Source of the DNA: Miscanthus floridulus
Taxonomy: Eukaryota > Streptophyta > Magnoliopsida > Poales > Poaceae
Direction: 5' to 3'
DNA: 64,000 nucleotides
Assembly (NCBI RefSeq): GCF_019320115.1
Contig: NC_089584.1
Location: 108,765,799 to 108,829,798 of the forward strand
The position numbers and the translations under genes were made by a program. Shown piece after piece: positions 33,859 through 47,276 of this stretch. The notes under the pieces are model-generated. The model had not been told where the DNA came from. It worked only from the letters and a program-made list of their open reading frames with translations, and made no database searches. Positions within the stretch are counted from its first letter, which is position 1; every line of letters begins with the position of its first letter.

Positions 33859-34770
33859 TGATGAGGACATCACTTCTTTAGAGATACCCGCTGATCCTCC
33901 AACCATCATGCAAGGTCCAATGACCCGGGCTCGAAAGCGACAACTCAATTTAAAGGTGAGCTCGTTCTTAAGCGATACTTTTCATATTTTTGAGAATAGA
34001 CTACTACCTAATGATGTTATCTTGCTTAGGAACATTGGAGAGGGTCATGAAGGACTTAGAGGAAGTGGTGGAGGTGATGATGACCAGCAAAGACGTCCAA
34101 CACAAGCCAGAGGCCCAGTCCAATATGAATTCGAGTCTGCCTCGGCCTCTAGGACCAGTCTGCCTTAAACTGGTCATCCAAGATGCATCCGGACTCCGTT
34201 TTCGATGATCCACATATGGATGAAAAGCTAATTTGATAAGGAAGCCAATGCAAGTAGTTTCACATAAAAACCTCTTAGTAATCAATGGGAATAGTCAAAA
34301 CAAGTTAGTATCCAGAATCTGCCAGGGTGCTGCGACACCTTCTTTTGGTCTATTGGACCGTGTATCGTGTTTGGGCCCATTAGGGGCGCGTCCAGGGGTC
34401 TTGCATGACCCTAGAGTCTTCATAAACAGCCGCTGCTCCTACATTAGGGTTTAGGTTTTGCTTAGATTATTCTGTCAAGAATAGTTTCTCCGTTCATCGG
34501 TTTGTGAGACCCCAACTTCGTGAGATAATCATTCATCTGCAATTTGGTTGTGTTCTTTCTTGTTCTTACTTGTATTCTTCATTGCATAGGCAAGGATTAG
34601 CCTTCTTGGAGAGGTCAACCTGGTCTGTGACTTGGTTGATAACCAGAGGAGCTATGGTGCTAAGATTACAGGGTTCGATCTTTCGATCTGAAGCCAGATC
34701 GGTGTGTCACTCTCCACCACAACGATAGTTACCATCACCTGATGGAAGATCGGGATCCTCGTCTCCATTA
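33859..34770 (+). repeat. 5' LTR of CRM element R
   Basis: TGATGAGGACATCAC...GTCTCCATTA. It is the same length as the 3' copy, with scattered mainly transition differences. It encodes the end of the pol frame at its left edge (about 33859-34168). Confidence 0.93.
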
Positions 34771-34772
34771 AG

Positions 34773-34785
34773 TGGTAATCAGAGC
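34773..34785 (+). other. Primer binding site of R
   Basis: TGGTAATCAGAGC lies two bases after the LTR, an initiator-tRNA-Met-type site with one extra A. Confidence 0.75.
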
Positions 34786-35914
34786 TAAGGTAAACTGTTA
34801 GGTTCACATTTATTCCCTAGTTTGAGTGTTTCGCATTCGTTCCATAGTCCAGTGCCATACTCGTTTTTCCTGTCCTAGAACCTTCCGCACCATAGCCTTT
34901 GCATATTTTAGTTTTAGAGTCTGTCATGTTGAGTTTGTGTTCTGGTTGAGGTCTTGTTGCTAGTTAGGTCATGTTAGAGTCTAGTTCGTGTGTTTTCCCC
35001 CATCGTTTCCATCAAATCTTTGCTGTTGTGACCAGTTTTGCACACATTCTTCCCGTTTTGTCCTCTAATTCGGAGTCAATTCTTAAAACTGGTCTAGTTT
35101 TCGCATACGAGCTCTGATTTCGACGTTCCATATATCAAAATTGATCAGAAAAAAAATTGGATCCGTCCATCCCCTGCATTATCAAGGTTCAAAAATTTTA
35201 AATTGGTCAAAAAGTGGTCACAAGATCCTCTTTTCATGGTCACAAGGTTTTGGTTGATTTTGAGCAAGTTTTTTGAAAATTCCACAGGCCACGTCTTTCA
35301 CTTGTTTCAGTTCATATTTTATGTGGTTACTTCTTTTGTGCTCCTAAGTAAAGGAAAAATATCAAAATAAAATAAAATAAAAAAGTCAAAATTTCCCAAA
35401 AAACAACGACAGCCCAAAAAATAGAAAAAAAGAGAGGGGCAAAAGAGGAACAATATTTAGAGGAGCACATAGAGAAGACCAAAGTGAGTTGTGTTAGCGT
35501 GTGTTGTCTGGCTCCTTGTTTGTATTGCTGTTTCCATCCACCATACTTTTGTCACACACCTGGTACTTGGAACATTTTAGATCAGCAATGAGAACAAGTA
35601 CTTTGGACTATAATTCAGCATTACTTTCTGTTACTGACTTGTGTGCTAGATATACATATTACTCTTTGTGTGCCTTCCAAGCTCCATAAACTCTTCAGAT
35701 CAGTACAGACAAAGGGCCTTGCAATCTTAGTACCACTGCCTCACATGTATCACGAACCAGCCGCTAGTTGTACCGCCCACTGCTGGTGTTGGTAAGAACT
35801 TTGTAAAAGCTTGGTAAGACGCTTCCACTTGCTGTGAAAAGTGACACCATTGCAACCACATAGTCATTTGGTAGGGATAACTTTCACCTGTTTGTTCCTA
35901 TTTTTGTGTTTTCA
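34786..35914 (+). other. Leader of CRM element R
   Basis: About 1.1 kb with no coding signal; T-rich, with an A-rich stretch at 35350-35430. It precedes the gag ATG at 35915. Confidence 0.6.
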
Positions 35915-38900
35915 ATGGCAGGAGGTGAATAGACTGGAGATAACAATCCTAAGGGTTTCAATGAATGTGTCAGTCAAGAGCATCTACAAGCTATTGTAGA
36001 GGATGCCCAAAAAAGGATGAATGAGGCCATTAGGAAGGCCGTCACTAACGCACTCATTGAACTCAACATTAGCAATAGCATGGAGAGATTGGACAAGCGA
36101 ATTTCCACGCTAACCGACAAGGTTACTGAGTTAGAAACCTTTGTGGCGAGCAACAACGACGTCTCCGACAGCAACACCGATGGTCAAGACATGGTGTATG
36201 ATGCCAACGAGAACATAGGTCGAGTAGCTTTCCAACAAAGGAGATCATGACAACGTCTTCGCTGCAACATGACAGGTATGGGTCGTGTCCACCACCACCG
36301 TCAAGGTAATAATCACCGTGTGCCCGATGATCCTTATGCTAAAATTAAGTTCACAATACCATCTTTTTCGGGTCATTATGATGCTGAGGGATATCTTGAT
36401 TGGGAGATGATGGTAGAACAAAAGTTTAGTGCCCACCTTGTACCTAAGCAGCATAGAGTTAGACAAGCTACTAGTGTGTTTAAGGATTTTGCCATTATTT
36501 GGTGGAATGGGCTAGCTGCACAGAATGCTTTACCTAGTACATGGGAAGAACTTAAGGTAGCTGTGCGTGATCGTTTTGTTCCTCCTTATCATAGAGACTT
36601 GTGTAAGAAATTGATGCATTTAGAACAAGGAGATAAATCTGTACAGGATTACTATGGTGAGCTCCAAAAGGGATTGATGCACTGTAGTGTTGTGGAGGGA
36701 AACAAAGATGCCATTTGTCATTTTTATTCGGGTTTGAGGCATGAGATTCAGGACATTGTTGATTATAAAGAATTTAACACTGTCAACCAGTTGTTTCAGT
36801 TTGCTATGCTTGCAGAAAAGGAATTGCAGGGGCATGAACAGCAGGGCAAGAGCAAGGTCAGCACCAGCACATACACACCACGCTCGGCACCATCTTTGGA
36901 GCTGACCAAGCCAACCACTTTTTGGGCGCCTCCAACAGCGAACAAGCGACCAGCAGCCTCTAGAGTTTCTGCTACACCTAAGGCGCCTCCCGCATGACTT
37001 TCAGATTTAGGTAAAAATTCTTTGCAGGTGCCTACCAAGAGTTCCTCATCCTTTGCATCGATGGGACGCACTTCGAGTATTCAGTGCCACCACTGCCATG
37101 GCATTGGCCATGTGTAGAAGAACTACCCAAGTCAGCAGGCATATATTGCTATAGAAGATGGTTACATTAGCACCTCTGACATTGAGAATGAAGAAGACCA
37201 AGATGCAGATGAGGATGACAGTGAAGTCCTTGGTGACGAGGCCACGGCATCCTATAGGAGCATCATTGTATAGCGGGTGCTCAGCTCACAAGTCTAGCAA
37301 CCTGAGAAGCTACAACGCCATAACTTGTTCCAGATTTCCTTCATCATCAGCGACCGTCGAGCACGTGTCATTATTGATGGAGGTAGCAGCAACAATTTGG
37401 TGAGTTCTGATTTGGTCAAGAAGCTTGGCTTGACCATGCACCCACACCCACATCCATACCATATTTAGTGGCTAAATGATTCTGGTAAAGCAAATGTAAC
37501 ACAAACTTACAGAGTTTTATTTTTCATTGATTCTTATGCTAATTCTGTTGATTGTGATGTGGTACCTATGCAAGCTTGTTCACTCTTATTGGGTCATCCT
37601 TGGGAACATGATAATGATGCTACACACCATGGTAGAAGTAATAAATACACTTTTGTGCATAAAGGAAAGAAAATTACTTTGGTACCTTTGACCCCTGCTC
37701 AAATTGTATAAGCTGATAGAGAACGCGATGCTAGTTTCAATGATGTTCAATCTGAAAATCAGCAAGTTGCTAATTCTATTTTCCCACCTAAAAAAGATAA
37801 GTCTACATGTATTTCTAAGGCTGAGAGGATTAAATTGAAGGGTGGTGTTATGCTTGCAACAAAATGTGACTTTGCTGAAATTTCTGATGATGATATTTGC
37901 TATGCTTTGGTATGCAAACGAGCTATATTTTCGCTTGATGATATTCTTAGTTTGGTACCTCCTGCTGTCACTAACCTTTTGCAGGAGTATGAGGACATTT
38001 TTCCAGCTGAGATACCCCCGGGGCTGCCACCTATAAGAGGAATAGAGCATCAAATTGATTTGATTCCGGGAGCAACCTTGCCCAACCATGCTGCCTATCG
38101 AACCAATCCCGAGGAGACTAAGGAAATTCAGCGGCAAGTCCAAGATCTTTTGGACTACGGGTATGTACGTGAAAGCCTTAGTCCTTGTGCCATTCCTATA
38201 CTTTTGGTTCCTAAGAAAGATGAAACTTGGCGTATGTGTGTTGATTGTAGAGCCATCAATAATATTACTATTCGGTATCTTCATCCTATTCCTAGGCTAG
38301 ACGACATGCTTGATGAGTTGTGTGGTTCTATAATTTTCACTAAGATTGACTTGCGAAGTGGCTACCACCAGATTAGAATAAAACTCGGAGATGAATGGAA
38401 AACTGCGTTTAAAACCAAATTCGGGTTGTATGAGTGGTTAGTTATGCCTTTTGGTTTAACAAATGCACCTAGCACTTTCATGCGCTTAATGAATGAGGTT
38501 TTAAGAGCTTTTATTGGTCATTTTGTGATAGTTTACTTTGATGATATATTGATTTATAGCAAGTCTTTTAATGAACATATGGATCACTTACGTGTTGTTT
38601 TTAATGCTTTACATGATGCACGTTTATTTGGTAGCCTTGAGAAGTGCATCTTTTGCATAGATCGAGTTTCTTTTCTTGGCTATGTTGTAACTCCATAGGG
38701 AATTGAGGTGGACGAGATGAAAATTGAAGCCATAAAGAGCTGGCCGGTTCCCCAAACCATCACACAGGTGAGGAGTTTTCTTGGTCTTGCAGGATTCTAC
38801 CGCCGCTTATCATAGATTTTAGCACCATTGCTGCCCCATTGCATGAGTTGACGAAGAAAGGAGTGGTGTTTCATTGGGGAAAGGCACAAGAGGAGTCCTT

Positions 38901-40913
38901 TGACACTTTGAAGGACAAGCTTACACACGCACCATTACTGCAACTTTCAAATTTTGGAAAGACTTTTGAGCTAGAATGTGATGCTAGTGGAGTTGGCATT
39001 GGTGGTGTTTTGATGCAAGATGGTAAACCAGTTGCTTACATTAGTGAAAATTGCATGGTCCTGTTCTTAATTATTCTATGTATGATAAAAAATTGTATGC
39101 ACTTGTTCATTCTTTAGAGACATGGCATCATTATTTATGGCCTAAAGAATTTGTTATTCATTCTGATCATGAATCGCTTAAGTATCTTCGCTCTCAAAAT
39201 AATCTGAATCATAGGCATGCTAAATGGGTTGAATTTATTGAATCTTTTCCTTATATTATCAAACACAAGAAAAGGAAGGATAATGCGATTGCTGATGCTT
39301 TGTCTAGAAGATATACATTATTGTCCCAACTTGATTGTCAGATTTTTGGTCTTCAATCCATTAAAGAACAATATGCGCTTGATCCTGATTTTAAGGATGT
39401 GTTGCTTAATTGTAGAGAGGGACGCACATGGAATAAGTTTATGATCAGTGATGGGTTTTTATTTAGAGCTAACCGCCTATGCATTTTAGTTGGTTCTGTT
39501 CGTCTTTTGTTGTTGTAGGAGGCATATGGAGGTGGATTGATGGGACATTTTGGTGCCAAGAAGACGGAGGAGGTGCTATCCACACACTTCTTTTGGCCAA
39601 GGATGAGGCGAGATGTAGAGCGATACATGGCTCGGTGTGCCACATGTCAAAAAGCTAAGTCACAGTTGAACCCACATGGTTTGTATATGCCTCTTCTTGT
39701 TCCTTCTACTCCTTGGGCAGATATATCTATGGATTTTGTGTTAGGATTGCCAAAGACTAAGAGGGGGAGGGATAGTATTTTTGTGGTGGTTGATCGTTTT
39801 TCTAAGATGGCATATTTTATTCCTTGTCATAAGAGCAATGATGTTGTTCATATTGCTGACCTTTTCTTTTAAGAAATCATTCGCTTGCATGGTATGCCTT
39901 CTACTATTGTTTTAGATCGTGATGCAAAATTCTTGAGTTATTTTTGGCGCACGTTGTGGAATAAATTGGGGACCAAGCTGCTGTTTTCTACAACATATCA
40001 TCCCCAAACTGATGGGCAAACTGAGGTTGTGAATCAAACGTTGTCCACCATGTTGAGAGCAATTTTGAAGTGCAATTTAAAGATGTGGGAAGAGTGTTTG
40101 CCACATGTGGAGTTTGCATATAATAGGGCGGAACATTCCACCACCAAGGTAAGTCCTTTTCAGGTAGTGTATGGTTTTAACCCCCATGCTCCTATTGATC
40201 TTTTGCCTTTACCTACCACTGAGAGAATACATAGTGATGCTAGAGAGCATGCTGATTTTATTCGTAAGTTGCACGAAACAACTAAAGCAAATATTGAAAG
40301 AATAAATAAAAAGTATAGAATTGCTGGTAGTAAAGGTAGAAAAGAGATTAAACTTGAACCGGGTGATTTAGTTCGGTTACATTTGAGAAAAGATAGATTT
40401 CCTGAGCTGCGTAAGTCTAAATTAATGCCAAGAGCAACTGGTCCTTATAAGATCATTGAGAAAATAAATGATAATGCCTACAAACTTGAATTGCCACCCA
40501 AGTTCGGGGTTAGTCCCACCTTTAACATTGCAGATTTGAAACCTTATTTGGGAGAAGAAGATGAGATTGAGTCGAGGATGACTCCAATTCAAGAGGGGGA
40601 GGATGATGAGGACATCACTTCTTTAGAGGTACCCGCTGATCCTCCAACCGTCATGCAAGGTCCAATGACCCGGGCTCGAAAGCGACAACTCAATTTAGAG
40701 GTGAGCTCGTTCTTAAGCTATACTTTTCATATTTTTGAGAATAGACTACTACCTAATGATGTTATCTTGCTTAGGAACATTGGAGAGGGTCATGAAGGAC
40801 TTAGAGGAAGTGGTGTAGGTGATGATGACCAGCAAGGACGGCCAACACAAGTCGGAGGCCCAGTCCAACATGAATTCCAGTCTGCCTCGGCCTCTAGGAC
40901 CAGTTTGCCTTAA
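35915..40913 (+). pseudogene. gag-pol: gag-pol of CRM element R, inactivated; C-terminus encoded in the 3' LTR
   Basis: Gag begins MAGGE-TAG-TGDNN at 35915; the capsid-like region is about 36330-36830; a degraded knuckle CHHCHGIGHV lies near 37085 (final Cys lost). Protease V-I-I-D-G-G-S-S-N-N is near 37370; RT Y-F-D-D at 38534-38545; RNase H near 38970-39300. The integrase zinc region is near 39540-39655, and the core triad D 39732, D 39915, E 40023 has 35 residues between the last two. The end (40604-40913) lies in the LTR and includes GPMTRARKRQLN, the conserved CRM C-terminal (CR-like) motif. Lesions: TAG at Gln positions (about 35930, 37117, 37275, 37295, 37468, 38696, 39517), other stops at 36248, 36995, 37709 and 39870, and one-base losses near 38808 and 39046. 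Confidence 0.92.
40591..40603 (+). other. Polypurine tract of R
   Basis: AAGAGGGGGAGGA directly precedes the 3' LTR start and at the same time encodes Glu/Gly/Asp residues of pol. Confidence 0.88.
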
Positions 40914-41515
40914 ACTGGTCACCCAAGACGCATCCGGACTCCGTTTTTGATGATCCACATATGGATGGAAAGCTAATTTGATAAGGAAGCCAATCCAAGT
41001 GGTTTAATGTCAAAACCACTTCGGAATCAATGGGAATAATTGAAACAAGTCAGCATCCAGAATCTGGCAGGGTGCTGCGACACCTTCTTTTGGTCCGTTG
41101 GACCATGTATCATGTTTGGGCCCATTAGGGGCATGTCCAGGGGTCTTGCACAACCTTAGAGTCTTCATAAACAGCCGCCGCTCCTCTATTAGGGTTCGGG
41201 TTTTGCTTAGATTATTCTGTCAAGAACAGTTTCGCCGTTCATCAGTTTGTGAGACCCCAACTTCATGAGATAATCATTCATCTATAATTTGGTTGTGTTC
41301 TTTCTTGTTCTTGCTTGTATTCTTTGTTGCCTAGGCAAGGATTAGCCTTCTTGGCAAGGTCAACCTGGTCCATGACTTGGTTGATAACCAGAGGAGCTAT
41401 GGTGCTAAGATTGCAGGGTTCAATCTTTCGATCTGAAGCCGGATCTGTGTGTTATTCTCCGCCACAACGATAGTTACCACCACCTGATGGAAGATCAGGA
41501 TCCCTATCTCCACTA
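40604..41515 (+). repeat. 3' LTR of CRM element R
   Basis: A 912-bp partner of 33859-34770, ending CTCCACTA and followed by target duplication TGGTT. Confidence 0.93.
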
Positions 41516-44500
41516 TGGTTGCCGTAGGAACCAGAGTGAATTTTGAGAAGTAGCTTCACTCCCTCTTCTTGGGTGATGCATTTCTGCAGTATCCCTTCCT
41601 TGACACTTTTCCTTATCAAGTTGTCGTCCACCAGCACGTAATGCTTGCTTTAACAGATTAGGCATTCAGTTTCAGTCTTGTCAGTGGGTACATCAGCGCT
41701 GGTGAGGTACTTGATGAACTGTTCCCTCTAATCGGCTACCGATGAAGGTACCATAAGTACCAGCTGCTCGGCAGGGGGAATTTCCTGAACTTCCTTCTCT
41801 TCCATAATGGATGGCGCTAGAAGATCTTGAATGAAGACCCCTAGCAGAATCACGGCACGAGAGGAGCCTAACTTGGATAGGTGGTCGGCGAGCTGATTTT
41901 GATCTCGTACCACATGGTGGTACTCGATACTGTAGAATTTCCCTTCAAGCTTCCTGATTTCAGTGCAATATGCATCCATCTTGTCACTGGAGTAGGACTA
42001 GTCTTTGTTGAGCTAGTTGATGACTAGTGCAGAGTCCCCATACACCATGAGGCATTTGATGCCAACCTCAACGACTATACGGAGTCTGTGGAGACATGCT
42101 TCATATTCGGCGGCGTTGTTGGAGGCCAAAAAATATATTTGAAGAACGTAACAGAGCTTATCCTTGGTCAACATGATGAACAGAATGCTCGCACCAGCAC
42201 CATTGATGTTGAGAGCGCCATCAAAGTACATCATCCAGTGCTCGGGGCAAGTAGCGGTGATGGGCTCTTGAATTTCGGTCCGCTCAGCGATGAAATCAGT
42301 GAGCGCCTAAGACTTGATGGTAGGCATGCTTCTAAATTCGACAAAGTAAGTGCCGAGCTCGATAGCCCACTTGATGATGCGGACGTTGGCCTCTTTGCTG
42401 CGGAGAATGTCCCCTAGAGGGAACTCGGTGACTACGGTGATCTTCTAATACTCTAAGTAATGGCAGAGCTTGCGTGACATGATCATAATAGTATATAGCA
42501 GTTTCTAAACTTGAGGATAACGAGTTTTGGGCTTGTTAAGGACCTCGCTAATGAAGTAGACCGGACGTTGCACCTTATAGGCGTGCCCGGCCTCCTTGCG
42601 TTCAATGATGATAGTTGTGCTAACAACGCGAGAAGTGGCGGTGATGTAGATCAAGAGAGTTTCATCTAGCCATGACGCCGTCATGATCAGAGGCTTTGTT
42701 AGGAACAACTTGAGCTGCTCGAAAGCTATGTCTACCTCCTTCGATCAGGAAAAGCGCTCGGAGGCCTTGAGGAGTTTAAAGAAAGGTAGTCTCTTTTTGC
42801 CGAGGCACGATATGAAGCGGCTTAGAGCAGCCATGCAGCCTGTAAGCTTCTGTATATCCTTAACGCATGTTGGCCGTTTCATGTTGGTGATGGCGGAGAC
42901 CTTGTCGGGGTTGGGTTAAATGCCACATGTGCTGACGATGTAGCCTAGGAGTATATCGGATGGAACTCCAAAGATGCACTTTGAAGGGTTTAGGTTCCAT
43001 TGGTACCTTTTTAGGTTCGCGAATGTTTCCTCAAGGTCAGCAATAAGATTGTCGGCGGTCTTAGACTTGACGACCACATTATCGATGTAAGCTCTGACAT
43101 TGCGGTCGATCTGTTGATCGAGGCACATCTGGATGGCCGTTTGATAGGTCACCCTGGTGTTCTTGAGCCCAAAGGACATGGTGGTGTAGCAGTATGCACC
43201 GAAGGGCATGATGAATGACATCTTGATTAGGTCTTCTTCCTTGAGGGAGATCTAGTGATAGATAGACTAACAGTCGAGGAAGGAGAGCAGTTCATAGCCG
43301 GCGGTGGAGTCTACAACCTCATCTATCTGAGGCAGACCAAAGGGGTCTTTAGGGTAGTGTTTGTTAAGATCAGTGTAAGCAACACACATTCTCCATTCTT
43401 TATTCTTTTTTTGAACAAGAATAGGGTTTGCTAACTCAGGACGATACACTTCTTTTATGAATCTAATAGCTAGGAGCAGTTTTATTTCTACCCTAATAGC
43501 CTCCTTCTTGTCTGGCGCAAATCGGTGGAGTTTCTGCTTGATCGGTTTGGCGGTCGGCGAGACATTCAAGGAGTGCTTGATCTTCTCCTGTGGCACCCTT
43601 GGCACGTCTGTAGGTTTTCAAGCAATCACATTGGCATTGGCACATAGGAAGGAGATGAGCACGCTTTCCTATTTGTGGTCGAGGTGAGCCCCAATCTTCA
43701 TGGTCTTGGAGGGGTCATCGAGGCCGAGGCCAACCTCCTTGGTTTCCTTGGACTTGGCGGAGGCATGAGGAGGCTCCAGCGATGGGATCTCCAGGTCATC
43801 GGCGGGCACCGTCTTGGCATCAGTGACCACACTAGCCATCTAGATGGAGACATCGGTGGCTTCGATGAGGTCGAGACTCTCTATCTCATAGGCATAGGCG
43901 ATGGAGAGGTTGGCCTACAAGGCCAGGACTCCTATAGGCAAGGGCATCTTCAGCACCAGATAGGCGTAGTGTGGTACAGCCATGAACTTGGCCAGACCTA
44001 GCTAACCAAGTATGGCGTGATAGGCAGTGTTGAAGTTGGTGACGTAGAAGTTGATGTGCTTGACGTGGTAGTTGTTTGCCATGGCAAACTATACTGGTCG
44101 GGTGATCTCTCCAAGCAGTTTGGATAGAAGGAGTCTGAGGGTGTGAGATCTATTATCTCGAGGCCCAACTCCTTTAGGGCTCTGACAAAGAGGAGATTCA
44201 GAGCGCTCCTACCATCGATGAGCACTTTTCTAAAAACCTCTTTCTAGACGGTTGCATTGAGGACGAGGGGGAAACACCCTATGTAGGGGATGTCCACCCA
44301 CTAGTCGGCCCTGATAAAGGTGATGGGGACCTCAAACCAAGGGCGATAGCTAGGGCTGGTGGTGATGTCTTCCATAGTCACGGTGAGCACCCGCTAGGTG
44401 GTGAGCTTTTGTTCTCTTCTGCTCTCGGTGGAGGTGAGGGCCCCAAAGATGGTGGCGACCACCTTGTCGTGATCTTAGAAGGCATTGTCATTGCCCCTAG

Positions 44501-46320
44501 GAGGTCGGCAGCCTCTGGCTCTATCGTTGGTGTCGTCATCTGGCTTTTTGTCCTAGAAGTCCTTAGCCAAGCTAAGGCAGTCCTTCATCTTATGCTTGGC
44601 GTTCTTATGGAGAGGGCATAGGCCATTGAGGATCTTCTTGTACTACTCATTATAGTAGCGCTTAGCGCGAGGTTCATTAATAGCGACGACGATGTGGTCT
44701 GGCCGACGGTGGCGATTTTGACCAGACTTGGATCCTTTTGGCCAATCACGATCGCTATCCTGATGGTAACTACGGTCGTCTTAGCAGTGGTCATTGTGGC
44801 ATTGGTCATCGGGGCAGTCGTCATAGCGGTGAGTTGGGCGATGAGTGCCCGCATCCTCGGTGAAGCGCACCTTGGCTTCCTCGGTGTCAGCGTACTGGTT
44901 GGCGGTTGTGATCATCTCACCAATCCCTGTGGGTGGCTTGCGGTTGAACTTGGAGCGGAGCTCATGGTGATGGAGTCCTCGGATGAAGGCGGTGATGACC
45001 TCAGCTTCCGTGGTGTTGGGAATAGAATTCCTCATCTCAAAAAAGCATCTAATGTAGCTATGGAGGAGCTCGAACAGCTTCTAGAAGATGCGGTTGAGAT
45101 CATGCTTGGTGTCCGGCCGAGTACACGTAGCCATATAATTGTCGGTGAAGACTTTTTTTAGCTCTTCCCTTGATTCGATGGAATCTAGGGTGAGGCTTGT
45201 GAACCAGTTCATGGCGATTGGCATTAGCATGATGGAAAGATCATTTGCCATGACACTGGTATGTCCTTTGATGGCACGAACAGCAGTGGCGTAAGCCTAT
45301 AGCCACTATGTTCGGTTCAACCTTCCCTCGTAGGGCTTGACCCCAGTGATTTTCAAAACTTGGGGCCATTGAAGTGTTCAGAGTGCCCTTGTGAATGCTA
45401 GGGGCCCTTCGGGGTTGTTGGTGCCATCGTCTGCAGCGTTGCCAATGTTGAGCGGCTCAAGAGCTGAGTCCAAGTTACCGTACTCTTGCTCGTACTCCTA
45501 GCGGTGGTGTACTTCTTCATGGTGACCGAAGCAGCATTCGTTGATATGTCATCGCATATCTTAGAGATTGTTGAGGTGCACTCAGACGTCCTAGTTGACC
45601 TCCGGGTCATGTTGGCGGTGATGTTCGATGCAGTTGCCCCAAGCTCCACCTAGAGGGGTTGCCTATCATCACGGTGTTGGTCAGTGAAGTGACTTGGGTG
45701 GTGATCGGATCTTGGCATGACTGATCGGTGAATCAAGCTTGTGGAGTACGAAGGCCTCTGATCATAGCGGATCTCGTTGACCTGGTAGTGCATCGCTTTC
45801 AGCATGGCAGCGACCTTGGTGACCTCCGATGTCTGCGAGAGCTGGGCGAGCTTGTTGGTGGCCATGGCTAGGTTGGCACTTGGGGTTTTGTAGACATCAT
45901 GGCCATCAACACTAACAAACTCATCATCGAGGATGCGTTGGAGTCGGTGTGGTCTTCCTTGTGAGTCAAGCTACTGCTCGGCCATCGGAAGGGTAGCCTT
46001 GTTTGCTTGGTGCTATGCCCGGTTGACATTCTGGTTCTTGCGAGTGGTGTGTTCCTCTATTTTGCCGTTCCGAAGGGGCTATCGACGCTAACATTGAAGA
46101 TTGCGCCACCATGGAAAAGAGGGAGAGGAAGTAGTTCGGTTGTGGTTTCAATGATGGTTTTCATAGAGCCCTGGGACTCGAAGTCTGGATTCTCCTCTAG
46201 GATGGTTTGGAGGGATGCTCCAGGGCATCAGCCAACATGCAGCATGTGGACGGTCGGTGAAAGCTGGTCAGCGGGAGGATGGACATCTCCAATCTAGTCA
46301 GTGAATTTCCCCCGTAGGGC
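41516..46320 (-). pseudogene. gag-pol: gag-pol of TAT element E, 5' part up to integrase
   Basis: On the minus strand Gag runs from about 46260 (F-N-V-S-V-D-S-P motif, D-D-E-F-V-S-V-D-G-H-D) to a C-x2-H-x4-H-x4-C knuckle CPLHKNAKHKMKDC near 44600. Protease has I-D-G-R-S-A (44202-44219; the family has D-G-G-S). RT runs from about 43605 to 42916; the catalytic Y-I-D-D is Y-I-D-N at 43078-43089. RNase H follows (about 42710-42540), then a second archaeal-type RNase H with Y-F-D-G-A-L-N and N-N-A-A-E-Y-E-A (42234-42013), then the linker and integrase start (41637-41516), where CRM element R cuts the frame. There are many stops and shifts. The gag start is approximate. Confidence 0.88.
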
Positions 46321-46805
46321 ATCTTGGTAAGCGGTAGTGACATTGGTGAACCCAAAGGGTAGGGTCATAACCCCTGGAGTTTCCTAAACAACCTTTGATA
46401 GATTTGGATCGGAGGGTGGTCGACGCTAAACCAGAGTGTCTAGAGCTAATTCAACGATGGAGAGGCAATCGGCGAGCTTCAGACCAACCTGATCGATGGA
46501 TGCGATTAGATCATCATTGTTGATCTGCCTCCTCTAGTAGCAAGGAAGTGGGCGGTGAGTTGTCGATGAAGGCGACCTCAGAGGTGGTTTTGAGATTAGA
46601 TCTACAGTCACAGGTGTTGGGATGATCGGCGCAGAATCGATCTACACCGGCTCCATGAGCTCTCTGACTCTGTCAGCGTTGATGACCCACGAGATCGATC
46701 TGACCATGAATATCTAGCTAGGCTACGGGAGACATGAAGAGCCTACGGAACATTCCATCTTGTTCGATATAGAAACAGCATGATACCCCTACCTAGCATG
46801 TCAAC
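46321..46805 (-). other. Leader of element E
   Basis: Sequence between the 5' LTR end and gag. The bases after the LTR (GTTGACATGC on the minus strand) are not an obvious tRNA complement, so I cannot name the primer site. No gene is supported here. Confidence 0.5.
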
Positions 46806-47276
46806 TGTCGATAGAATATCATCGGTAGTCCTCCGAGGGGTATCCCACGAAGGTAGATTGATCGGCAGAGATGCATATAATCAAGAACAAGAAGGCAACA
46901 GAGACACACGAGTTAGATAGGTTTAGGTTGCCAGTATGACATAATACCTTACTTATATGGTCTGTTGGTTTGTATTGGCTATCGTATGATATTGCGTAAG
47001 TTTGGAGGGGGTCCCAGCCCACCTTATATAGTCCGGGGGCAGGGTTATAAGTCAGTTAGATCTGAGAGATAACCAGAAAGTAATAACATATTACAGGAAT
47101 TATGGGATCATACGTATCCTAACAAATCTCGTAGTATCTTTAGGATATCTTCCTAGTATCTTGCGGGAGGCGTCGAGCAGAGTTGTGCCCCACAAGGCTT
47201 CATCTCATGGGCTGGGCCGCCCCTGGGGGTGCAGCCCATGTGGTCTGCCATGGGTATCCGGGGTCATACCCCCACA
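46806..47276 (-). repeat. 5' LTR of element E (471 bp)
   Basis: On the minus strand it runs from TGTGGGGGTATGACCCC (47276) to CTATCGACA (46806) and matches 20346-20818. The TATA motif is at 47023-47031. Confidence 0.92.

Larger units (their letters stand above)
33859..41515 (+). mobile_element. Element R: CRM-clade (centromeric-type) chromovirus
   Basis: Both LTRs are 912 bp (33859-34770 and 40604-41515), with a perfect target duplication TGGTT (33854-33858, 41516-41520). LTRs start TGATGAGGACATC, as in CRM/CRR elements, and the pol frame runs into the 3' LTR, another CRM trait. It is inserted in the integrase of E, which can be read across the site. Gag-pol is broken, so the copy is not autonomous. 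Confidence 0.92.
20346..47276 (-). mobile_element. Element E: TAT-lineage Ty3/gypsy retrotransposon with three nested insertions
   Basis: LTRs are at 46806-47276 (5') and 20346-20818 (3'). From right to left come the leader, gag, protease, RT, RNase H, a second archaeal-type RNase H and integrase, then a long 3' region containing an antisense ORF on the plus strand. Dual RNase H and an antisense ORF between pol and the 3' LTR are characteristic of the TAT lineage. Its own sequence is about 11.9 kb once the solo LTR S, Sirevirus V and CRM element R are subtracted. Flanks GTGGC (left) and CTAAC (right) do not match, so no target duplication supports a simple insertion at this site. Confidence 0.88.
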
